A program made the position numbers and the translations under genes. The notes below the pieces were generated by a model. The model was not told the origin of the DNA. It made no database searches and was given only the letters and a program-made list of their open reading frames with translations. Positions 7,545-13,297 of a DNA stretch of 20,725 bases are shown in pieces. Position 1 is the first letter of the stretch; each line of letters begins with the position of its first letter. Source of the stretch: Clostridium sp. CAG:780 (GTDB lineage Bacteria; Bacillota; Clostridia; TANB77; CAG-508); assembly GCA_000434195.1 (NCBI GenBank), contig HF994409.1, positions 1 to 20,725 of the forward strand, in the 5' to 3' direction.

Positions 7545-8225
7545 ATGAATAATATAGTAATTGGAGTCGAAGGGTTAGTAGGTTCGGGGAAAACCTCTCT
7601 ATGTAGAGAACTACTAAAAATGATTCCAAATAGCATAATATTGCATGGGGGAAATTTGTATAGAGGAATAGTCTTTGCACTAATGAACTCAGGCATGAAT
7701 CCTACTCAAATGAAAGAATCGCATAATATTGATATACGCAAAGTTATGGAAATGCTAAAAGTTAGCATTAAAATAGTAAACAATGAAAGTGTAGTTTTTG
7801 TTGATGGAGTGGAAATAAACGAAGAAAAACTTCAATCAGATAAAACATCAATGTCAGTGTCAAGAATAGCAAAAGAAGCTGATAATACAAAGCTATATTC
7901 ATTTGCAAAAACATTAATAGATAACTACAAAAAACAATATAATGTAATAGCATCTGGAAGAGATTTAATGAAAATATATCCAGAATTAGATTATCACTTT
8001 TTCATAACAGCAGATATAGAAACTAGAGTGGAAAGAAAAATGAGCCAATATAAAGAAACAGAAATTTCTAAGGAAGAATTGAGAAAACATGTAGAAGAAA
8101 GAGATAAATTACAAGAAGAAGCAGGATATTATAAGATTTACGAGAACACTATAAAAGTAGATGTTACAGATTGCAAAAACGCAAAAGAATCTGCCAAAAA
8201 AGTATTAAGCTTTATTAAATTGTAG
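7545..8225 (+). CDS. Cytidylate kinase-like P-loop nucleoside monophosphate kinase
   Basis: At 226 residues the length matches bacterial (d)CMP kinase, which makes CDP/dCDP from CMP/dCMP. Features: P-loop GLVGSGKT (residues 10-17), GGNLYRGIVFALMNSGM aligning with the family's DTGAMYRA segment, SGRDLMKIYPELDYHFFITADIETRVERK aligning with DGRDIGTVVFPDADLKIFLTA, and the lid-like EELRKHVEERDKLQEEAGYYK. Two usually conserved spots differ: the Asp of DTGAMYR is replaced (HGGNLYR) and DGRDIGT reads SGRDLMK. Substrate is therefore less certain than the fold. RBS GGAGA sits 7 nt before ATG. The stop overlaps the murD ribosome site 9 nt before murD, so the two are co-transcribed. Confidence 0.75.
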   Translation: MNNIVIGVEGLVGSGKTSLCRELLKMIPNSIILHGGNLYRGIVFALMNSGMNPTQMKESHNIDIRKVMEMLKVSIKIVNNESVVFVDGVEINEEKLQSDKTSMSVSRIAKEADNTKLYSFAKTLIDNYKKQYNVIASGRDLMKIYPELDYHFFITADIETRVERKMSQYKETEISKEELRKHVEERDKLQEEAGYYKIYENTIKVDVTDCKNAKESAKKVLSFIKL

Positions 8226-8234
8226 GGGGATAAC

Positions 8235-9635
8235 ATGGAATATATAAATAAAAAATTAGAGGAGTTTAATAAGTTTTTAGACTCTAAAAAAGTTGCTATA
8301 ATAGGAATGGGAGTCAGCAATCTTCCATTATTAGATTACTTTTATGATAAAAACGCAAAAGTTACAGTATTTGATAAAAATACTCCATCAGATGAAATTA
8401 TGGAGAAAATCAATAAATATAGATACGAAGTTGAAATAGGAGAATATAATTTATCAAGACTAAATGGATTTGATATTATATTTAGATCTCCAAGCGTTTT
8501 GCCAACAAGAGAAGAACTGGTAACAGCAGCCAATAAAGGAGCTATAATAACATCTGAAATTGAAATGGTATTAAAACTTGCGCCTTGCAAAATAATAGGA
8601 GTTACCGGAACAGAAGGAAAAACAACAACTACATCAATAATATATGAAATTCTAAAATCATCTGGAAAAAATTGCTTCTTAGGTGGAAACATTGGAAAGC
8701 CAATTTTCACTGAAATTAAGAATATGAAACCAGAAGATATAGTAGTGTTAGAGTTAAGTAGTTTTCAATTAATGGGAATGGAAGTTAGTCCTGATATTTC
8801 AGTAGTTACAAATATGTATCCAGATCATTTAAATATACATAGCTCATATGAAGAATATCAACAAGCTAAAAAGAATATCTTTTTACATCAAAACGAAAAT
8901 GGAGTTGTTATTCTAAACTATGACAATGAAATCACTAGAAAATTTGCTGATGAAGTAAAGAGCAATTTAGTATTTTTTAGTAGTTTAGAAAACTTAGAAA
9001 ATGGATATGTGTATGACAGAAAAGATGAAACAATAAAGCACTATGTAAATGGAAAATCTAAAAACATATTAAAGAAACAGGAAATTAAGCTTAGAGGAAT
9101 TCATAATTACGAAAACATATGTGCAGCATTGGCTGCAACTGCTACAATAGTTGATGAAAAAGATCAAATAAAAGCGATAAAAGAATTCAATGGAGTTGAA
9201 CATAGGTTAGAATTTGTAAGAGAATTAAATGGAGTAAAATATTACAATGATTCTATCGGAACCAGTCCAGCTAGTACAATCGCAGGATTAAATGCTTTTG
9301 ATGAAAATATAATATTATTAGCAGGTGGATCTGATAAAGGACTAGACTACACAGAAATAGGAGAAACTATTGCAAAGAAAGTTAGAGTATTATTACTAAC
9401 TGGACCAACAGCAGAAAAAATAGAAAACGCTACGAAATTAGCAATGAGCAAATCCGGTAAAGAAACTGTTGAGATAATACATTGCAAAGACTTGCAAGAA
9501 GCAGTATCTATGGCAAATGAAAAAGCAAAATCAGGCGAGATAGTATTAATGTCGCCGGCAAGTGCAAGTTTTGACGCTTTTAAAAATTTTATTGAAAGAG
9601 GTATAAAATTCAAAGAATTTGTAAATAATCTATAG
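8235..9635 (+). CDS. murD: UDP-N-acetylmuramoyl-L-alanine--D-glutamate ligase
   Basis: Cytoplasmic peptidoglycan precursor enzyme adding D-glutamate to UDP-MurNAc-L-Ala using ATP. At 466 residues it is normal Mur ligase length. Order of features: N-terminal Rossmann-like UDP-binding domain (VAIIGMGVSNLPLLDYF), ATP loop GVTGTEGKTTTT (P-loop residues ~125-130), LGGNIGKP, VLELSSFQL, NMYPDHLNIH, the central-domain Asn/His segment GIHNYENICAALAA, VEHRLEFV, YNDSIGTSPASTIAGL, and C-terminal ILLAGGSDKGLDY and LMSPASASFDAFKNFIERG, which are MurD signatures. The start follows GGGGGA overlapping the upstream stop. It lies outside a classical division/cell wall cluster and pairs with a cytidylate-kinase-like gene. 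Confidence 0.95.
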   Translation: MEYINKKLEEFNKFLDSKKVAIIGMGVSNLPLLDYFYDKNAKVTVFDKNTPSDEIMEKINKYRYEVEIGEYNLSRLNGFDIIFRSPSVLPTREELVTAANKGAIITSEIEMVLKLAPCKIIGVTGTEGKTTTTSIIYEILKSSGKNCFLGGNIGKPIFTEIKNMKPEDIVVLELSSFQLMGMEVSPDISVVTNMYPDHLNIHSSYEEYQQAKKNIFLHQNENGVVILNYDNEITRKFADEVKSNLVFFSSLENLENGYVYDRKDETIKHYVNGKSKNILKKQEIKLRGIHNYENICAALAATATIVDEKDQIKAIKEFNGVEHRLEFVRELNGVKYYNDSIGTSPASTIAGLNAFDENIILLAGGSDKGLDYTEIGETIAKKVRVLLLTGPTAEKIENATKLAMSKSGKETVEIIHCKDLQEAVSMANEKAKSGEIVLMSPASASFDAFKNFIERGIKFKEFVNNL

Positions 9636-9685
9636 TACCTGGTTTTTTATATTTTTTAGTTTTGTTCAAATATAGTAACATTTGG

Positions 9686-9726
9686 AAAAACCTTCTCATA
9701 ATATTAAATAGTGAGGAGGTTTTTTT
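9686..9726 (+). terminator. Terminator-like hairpin that contains the ribosome binding site of the next gene
   Basis: The 5' arm AAAAACCTTCTCA (9686-9698) pairs with the 3' arm TGAGGAGGTTTTT starting at 9712, giving 13 bp with one G-T wobble and a 13-nt loop. It is followed by T residues to 9726. It lies 50 nt after the murD stop, where a terminator is expected. The 3' arm is also the GAGGAGG Shine-Dalgarno of the gene at 9727 (7-nt spacer). An almost identical arrangement occurs at 12134-12180. Confidence 0.65.
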
Positions 9727-10167
9727 ATGTATAATAGCTTTGAAGAATATATGAGAAATGTATTAGGTTATAAAAATAATGATTTATGTTGTGGAAATAA
9801 CTTTCAACCAAATAATATGCAAACTAATTCTTTGAATATAATGGAACCAACAATGAACAATATAGATTTATATCCGGAAATCTACATAAAGGTAAATCCA
9901 TTAGTAATTTCTAGATGTAAGTCAGTGACGAGTAGACCAACGAACGAATTGGTTTCACAAATAGTGGATGAAATTTATCTTCAAGTTGCTCCAACAACGG
10001 AAGTTGATAATAGAGTTACTGCAAATGAATTAAATAAAGGAAGAAGAAGGAATGATTTTTTGCGTGATTTAATCAGAATATTAGTGTTAAATCAATTACT
10101 TAATAATAGAAGACCTGGGTATCCGCATATGATGCAACCTAGAGAAAAAACATATTTGCAATTTTAG
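9727..10167 (+). CDS. Small hypothetical protein with an LYPEIY motif
   Basis: This 146-residue protein has no function that can be read from sequence. The N-terminal ~45 residues are rich in Asn, Gln and Met with a CC pair. A central motif DLYPEIYIKVNPLVISRC resembles small clostridial proteins carrying LYPEIYK-like segments, recalled from memory and not checkable here. The C-terminal half is basic and helical (GRRRNDFLRDLIRILVLNQLLNNRRPGY). No signal peptide or membrane segment is visible. Start ATG has an excellent GAGGAGG site inside a hairpin, so translation may depend on unfolding of that hairpin. The final codons, ending TTGCAATTTTAG, overlap the left end of a large inverted repeat. 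A spore-related role is only a guess. Confidence 0.75.
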   Translation: MYNSFEEYMRNVLGYKNNDLCCGNNFQPNNMQTNSLNIMEPTMNNIDLYPEIYIKVNPLVISRCKSVTSRPTNELVSQIVDEIYLQVAPTTEVDNRVTANELNKGRRRNDFLRDLIRILVLNQLLNNRRPGYPHMMQPREKTYLQF

Positions 10168-10185
10168 AAAATTTTAGTCTTTAAT
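10156..10185 (+). promoter_or_regulatory. Possible promoter of the structured element
   Basis: TTGCAA (10156-10161) and TTTAAT (10180-10185) have an 18-bp spacer and would start transcription near 10192, just before the long 5' stem arm. It overlaps the end of the preceding gene. A mirror-image TTGCAA (10451-10446) with TTTTAT after 17 bp exists on the other strand, so orientation is not settled by promoters alone. Confidence 0.35.
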
Positions 10186-10191
10186 TTAATA

Positions 10192-10411
10192 GATTTTGTA
10201 GCCTAGCACATATGTTATATCTTTTTCCGAATTCTCGTTCAAACAATTTCGCAAGGATTTCTAAATGAGTTTTACGGCACCCTTCCACGTATGGATTCAT
10301 AACTGAATCCACCTGAACTCTTTCCGTAAAACTTTATTAAGAACTCCTAGGCTCAATCATTTTCAATTCGAATTCTACAAAATATATAACATATGTGCTA
10401 GGCTCAGTAAG
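10192..10411 (+). ncRNA. Candidate structured noncoding RNA (nested helices, ~215 nt)
   Basis: Three nested helices are visible. The outer stem is 21 bp perfect (10200-10220/10384-10404) and continues with interruptions to GAATTC/GAATTC. A large bubble follows. The middle stem is AGTTTTACGG (10268-10277) / CCGTAAAACT (10324-10333), 10 bp perfect. The terminal hairpin is TGGATTCA (10292-10299), loop TAAC, TGAATCCA (10304-10311). The interior is less AT-rich than the flanks, as expected of a conserved RNA. TAAC would be a UMAC-type tetraloop on the plus strand, a mild reason to prefer plus. No open reading frame of note and no T-run terminator on either side. Families worth testing are 6S RNA and the raiA motif; I cannot assign either from memory. 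Strand is uncertain. Confidence 0.5.
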
Positions 10412-10523
10412 ATGAATAGAAAATAAAAAGAAAATTTTTCCAAAATTGCAAAAATAAAATTGTATATTCACAAAATCAAAAGAACATAATAATATTATAA
10501 TTTTTTTGAAAGGTGGATATATT

Positions 10524-10961
10524 ATGAAAGTTAAAGATTGTATGTGTGACAAAGTAAATTGTGTAAAACCCGAAACATCAGTACAGGATTGTGCAAAAAT
10601 GATGTGCGAACATCATGTTGGATGTACACCAGTTTGTGATTGCAACAATAATCTAGTTGGAATAGTAACAGATAGAGATATACTATTAAGAGCAGTTGCA
10701 TGTGATAAAGATACTTGTAAAACTCCAATTAGTGAGATAATGACTTGCAATACATTTTCTTGTAACTGCAATAGTGATGTTTCAGAAGCACAAAAAATAA
10801 TGGCAGAAAAGCAAGTAAGAAGAATACCTGTAGTTGACAACGGAAAAGTTGTAGGGATCTTAACAATAGGAGATTTAGCTGCAAATGATCAAATAAACAA
10901 TAATCAATTTGGAAATACAATGGGATGTATATGTGGTTCAAATAAACACAATGCAGAGTAA
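10524..10961 (+). CDS. Cysteine-rich CBS-domain pair protein
   Basis: 145 residues consisting almost entirely of two CBS motifs. CBS1 spans about residues 1-58 (VKDCMCDKV ... LVGIVTDRDILLRAVAC) and CBS2 about 66-120 (ISEIMTC ... RIPVVDNGKVVGILTIGDLA). Such stand-alone CBS pairs usually bind adenine nucleotides or other small ligands and regulate a partner. Unusually there are 15 cysteines: 13 in the first 82 residues and a CIC pair near the C-terminus, several as CxC or close pairs (6/8, 38/40, 80/82, 135/137). Metal binding or redox sensing is inferred, not shown. ATG 10524 follows AAAGGTGG; the in-frame TTG at 10506 lacks such a site. It is followed at 61 nt by the split AI-2E-type gene. 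Confidence 0.88.
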   Translation: MKVKDCMCDKVNCVKPETSVQDCAKMMCEHHVGCTPVCDCNNNLVGIVTDRDILLRAVACDKDTCKTPISEIMTCNTFSCNCNSDVSEAQKIMAEKQVRRIPVVDNGKVVGILTIGDLAANDQINNNQFGNTMGCICGSNKHNAE

Positions 10962-11022
10962 AATTATGTATAAATTTTCCAAAAAGACATAAAATAATAA
11001 AAATGTTTTTTAGGAGAATACA

Positions 11023-12127
11023 ATGGTAATAGATATGAATTATTGGACAAAGGTGCTAAAAAAGCTAGTGATATTAATCATTAGCCTATTTGGCTTATAT
11101 CTACTATTTAAAGTAGCAGTATTCTATCTGCCATTTTTAATAGCATTCATATTAGCACTTATCTTAGAACCAGCAATAAAATTTCTAATGAGAAAATGTA
11201 AGTTTAAAAGAAAAGTCAGCAGTATAATTATTTTAGTTTTAGTAACAGGAATTTTATTAGGACTTATAGCGTGGGGAATAGCAACAATTATTTCGGAAGG
11301 ATCTAATTTGTTAGATAATCTAGGAACATATGTAACACAGGCAACTAAATTTATTCAAGATATTTTAAAAGATGATAACTTAAAGAAATTTAATATTCCT
11401 AGTAATGTAATAACAACAATAGAAACATCGGCTACAGATTTACTTCGGAACAGCTACATCTTGGCTGAATTCTTTCTTAAAAGCTGTGTTAGCATGGATA
11501 ACATCAATTCCGACGATGGGAGTATGCTTAGTAGTAACTTTTTTAGCATTATATTTTATATGTACGGACAAAGTTTATATAATAGATCAAATGGAACATC
11601 ATTTACCAGAAATCTGGGTAAAAAAATTATATAAACATCTAAAGGAAATAATAACAGCACTAGGTAAATATCTAAAAGCACAGGCGTTACTAATTCTAAT
11701 ATCATTTATAATTTCAGTAATAGGACTATATATTTTTAAGATTGCAGGATTAAATGTAAAATATCCGTTGCTATATGCGTTAGGAATAGGCTTTGTGGAT
11801 GCACTTCCCATATTTGGTTCTGGCAGTGTAATGGTACCGTGGGCAATTATCTCAGCATGTAACGGAGACATGAAACTTGCAATAAGTGTTTTTTTATTAT
11901 GGATTTTTATGTCGGTTGTAAGACAATTAATAGAACCAAGGATAGTAGGAAATAAAATAGGAATTCATCCGATATTTACATTAATTGCAATGTATACAGG
12001 ATTTAAGTTGATGGGAGTAATGGGGCTATTTATTGGACCAATAATGCTAATTATCTTAAAAAGTATATTTAGTGATTTATTAGATAAAGGTGTGGTAAAA
12101 TCTATATTTTCTCGAGATTATTCATAA
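11023..12127 (+). pseudogene. AI-2E family / YtvI-like membrane protein, split by a +1 frameshift
   Basis: The two halves lie in different frames. The first runs from ATG 11023 (RBS AGGAG at 11012-11016) and carries N-terminal membrane helices (LPFLIAFILALILEPAIKFLMRK, a family hallmark). The second, in the +1 frame to 12127, carries TSWLNSFLKAVLAWITSIPTMGV, ALYFICTDK, the VDALPIFGSGSVMVPWAI segment and RQLIEPRIVGNKIGIHPIFTLIAMY, all typical of AI-2E transporter/YtvI sporulation membrane proteins. Skipping one base would give 367 residues, the normal YtvI size. A TAG in the +1 frame at 11420-11422 bounds the shift on the left; it must lie between about 11423 and 11480. Best fit is after the CTT codon before a CGG: DLL then GTATSW. 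It may be a true mutation, a sequencing error or programmed frameshifting. Confidence 0.8.
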
Positions 12128-12133
12128 AATGGC

Positions 12134-12180
12134 AAGTCTTCTCATAAGATTAATTAAAAGTTCTATGAGGAGGCTTTTCT
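12134..12180 (+). terminator. Second terminator-like hairpin containing a ribosome binding site
   Basis: The 5' arm AAGTCTTCTCATA (12134-12146) pairs with TATGAGGAGGCTT (12164-12176 region), 13 bp with two G-T wobbles and a 17-nt loop, then TTT. It follows the AI-2E-type gene by 6 nt. Its 3' arm is the TGAGGAGG ribosome site of the gene at 12181, with a 7-nt spacer. Confidence 0.62.
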
Positions 12181-12729
12181 ATGTTTGTAAAGAATTTTAA
12201 GTTAAATAGCAAAATGATTTTTAAGATAATTTTTGTAATATTATTTATATTAATTTTTATTATGTGTATATTTGGAGTTGCAAAGATGCTTAGAAGCAAA
12301 GAACAGACGACAAATCCGTCAAACAACGTTTCTAAAGGTAATATAAATGTTTTAACAACTAGGAACTATACAAATGTTTTAAAAACAGTACATAGTGATT
12401 TAGACACATATGTTGGAAAGAAAATTCAATTTACAGGATTTGTATATAGATTATATGATTTTTCAAATGAACAATTTGTACTTGGAAGACAGATGATTGT
12501 TTCAAGTGATATGCAAGCTGTTGTAGTTGGATTTTTGTGTCATTTAAATGGAGCAGATAAGTACAAGGATGGATGTTGGGTAGAGATAGAAGGAACTATA
12601 ACAAAAGGAGAGTATCATGGAGCTATACCAGTTGTAGAAATAGAGAAGATAAAAGAAGTAAAAACACCGAGTGATGAGTATGTGTATCCGCCTGAAGAAA
12701 CATATATACCAACATCAGCAACATTATAA
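12181..12729 (+). CDS. Membrane-anchored protein resembling the C-terminal domain of the YcgQ/TIGR03943 family
   Basis: 182 residues. One hydrophobic segment (~12-36, IFKIIFVILFILIFIMCIFGV) anchors the protein; residues ~55-170 would lie outside. The outer part reads YVGKKIQFTGFVYRLYDFSNEQFVLGRQMIVSSD, then GCWVEIEGTITKG, IPVVEIEKIKEVKTPSDEYVYPP, which follows the pattern of the YcgQ/TIGR03943 (DUF1980) C-terminal domain. Those proteins normally sit next to a YcgR-type permease and are larger; here only the distal domain plus one helix is present and no permease is adjacent. Where I recall a Cys-Cys in that family (after the FVLAR segment) this protein has Ser-Ser, with one Cys further on (GFLCHL). 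Function is unknown. The start codon is served by the hairpin-embedded GAGGAGG site. Confidence 0.65.
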   Translation: MFVKNFKLNSKMIFKIIFVILFILIFIMCIFGVAKMLRSKEQTTNPSNNVSKGNINVLTTRNYTNVLKTVHSDLDTYVGKKIQFTGFVYRLYDFSNEQFVLGRQMIVSSDMQAVVVGFLCHLNGADKYKDGCWVEIEGTITKGEYHGAIPVVEIEKIKEVKTPSDEYVYPPEETYIPTSATL

Positions 12730-12777
12730 TAACAAGAAAAATGTCGAACGATTTTATAAAAAATTAACTAAAAGGTA

Positions 12778-12805
12778 TTGAAAATATTTTATGGTATGGT
12801 ATAAT
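12778..12805 (+). promoter_or_regulatory. Promoter of a candidate small RNA
   Basis: TTGAAA (12778-12783) and consensus TATAAT (12800-12805) with a 16-bp spacer. Initiation would fall near 12811, exactly at the base of the first predicted helix of the downstream RNA. The 48 nt before it after the upstream gene show nothing recognisable. Confidence 0.6.
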
Positions 12806-12810
12806 AAATA

Positions 12811-12907
12811 TTGTAAAGGAAGGTCCATAAATCATCAACTTTACAATAAGATGGCAATCAAAGATTGCGCAAAAAAACAGGCATCCCGCTTTGATGCCTG
12901 TTTTTCT
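12811..12907 (+). ncRNA. Candidate small RNA (~95 nt) with its own promoter and terminator
   Basis: From the predicted start the transcript folds as three hairpins: TTGTAAAG (12811-12818) with CTTTACAA (12839-12846), 8 bp perfect around a 20-nt loop holding the purine-rich AGGAAGG; GCAATC (12854-12859), loop AAA, GATTGC (12863-12868); then a strong terminator. A 25-codon reading frame from ATG 12851 runs straight through the terminator and lacks a well-placed ribosome site, so coding is unlikely. The loop resembles a Shine-Dalgarno sequence, which would suit an RNA acting on or mimicking ribosome sites, but that is speculation. I do not recognise a known riboswitch class. Confidence 0.5.
12875..12907 (+). 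terminator. Intrinsic terminator of the small RNA
   Basis: A perfect 11-bp stem AAACAGGCATC (12875-12885) / GATGCCTGTTT (12893-12903) with loop CCGCTTT continues into a T run. It is the strongest hairpin in this gap. Confidence 0.85.
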
Positions 12908-12960
12908 ATTAACGAAATAAATCGATAATAGATTTTAGAAGAAAAAAATTTAAAAAAGTC

Positions 12961-12990
12961 TTGCATTTTATATAGAAAATGTGATATTAT
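12961..12990 (+). promoter_or_regulatory. Promoter of the valS transcription unit
   Basis: TTGCAT (12961-12966) and TATTAT (12985-12990) with an 18-bp spacer. Transcription would start near 12997, at the base of T-box stem I. It shares the 18-nt block AAAATGTGATATTATATT with the Clp-FtsH fusion promoter. Confidence 0.6.
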
Positions 12991-12999
12991 ATTAACATA

Positions 13000-13242
13000 A
13001 GATAAATGCTAAGAAAAAGAGGAGTAGATTTAAACTATCTAGAAAAGAGAAAAGAAGTCACCGGCTGAAAGCTTCTTATAGAAAAGAAAATTGAAGGTAG
13101 CTTTGGAGCAGATATATTGAAATAATAGTAAATATATTCGTTTAGTTTGCGTTACAAAACTCAAGAGATATATATTTAAAATATATAACTAAGGTGGTAC
13201 CGTGAGAATATTCTCGCCCTTACATTTGTAAGGGCGTTTTTT
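13000..13242 (+). promoter_or_regulatory. T-box riboswitch, valine specific
   Basis: Leader that reads the charging state of tRNA-Val and controls readthrough into valS. Visible parts: a TGCT (stem I base) that can pair with AGCA near 13110; a specifier-loop motif AGTA on the 5' side and GAA-G-GTA on the 3' side, placing GTA (Val) at 13097-13099; and the near-universal T-box sequence AAGGTGGTACCGTG (13191-13204). Its central bases would bind the free NCCA end of uncharged tRNA. The downstream terminator overlaps the antiterminator. The GTA specifier agrees with the downstream valyl-tRNA synthetase. This accounts for most of the 568-nt gap before valS, together with the small RNA. Confidence 0.93.
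13215..13242 (+). terminator. T-box attenuator terminator
   Basis: A perfect 9-bp stem CGCCCTTAC (13215-13223), loop ATTT, GTAAGGGCG (13228-13236), then TTTTTT. Its 5' arm also supplies the CCCTT that pairs with AAGG of the T-box sequence in the antiterminator, so the two folds exclude each other. Confidence 0.92.
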
Positions 13243-13297
13243 GTTTTTAAAATAACCACAAATTCTAGCATTTTAAAAATTTAAGGAGGTAAAGCTT

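Larger units (their letters stand above)
10156..10451. repeat. Large imperfect inverted repeat
   Basis: The outer ends match as TTGCAATTTT-N-GAAAA (10156 rightwards and 10451 leftwards). Next comes a perfect 21-bp inverted repeat, 10200-10220 with 10384-10404 (core CTAGCACATATGTTATAT). Further in are a 4-bp block and GAATTC with GAATTC (10229-10234/10370-10375), all in register. No transposase or target-site duplication was seen, so a MITE is possible but unproven. The 356-nt gap between the two flanking genes is mostly this element. Confidence 0.6.

Noticed and set aside
9636..9685. T-rich stretch just after murD as a separate terminator
   Set aside because: There is a T run but no stem before it; the hairpin at 9686 is the better terminator candidate.
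10982..11011. Weak A/T hairpin before the AI-2E-type gene as a third terminator/ribosome-site device
   Set aside because: The stem is almost all A-T with a wobble, and the AGGAG site lies outside it, unlike the two strong cases.
11486..12127. Second half of the AI-2E-type gene as an independent gene starting at GTG 11486
   Set aside because: No ribosome site, and homology extends upstream of the GTG in the same frame, so it is the tail of a frameshifted gene.
12851..12928. A 25-codon reading frame starting at ATG 12851
   Set aside because: It reads through a strong terminator and lacks a properly placed Shine-Dalgarno, so it is more likely accidental within a small RNA.
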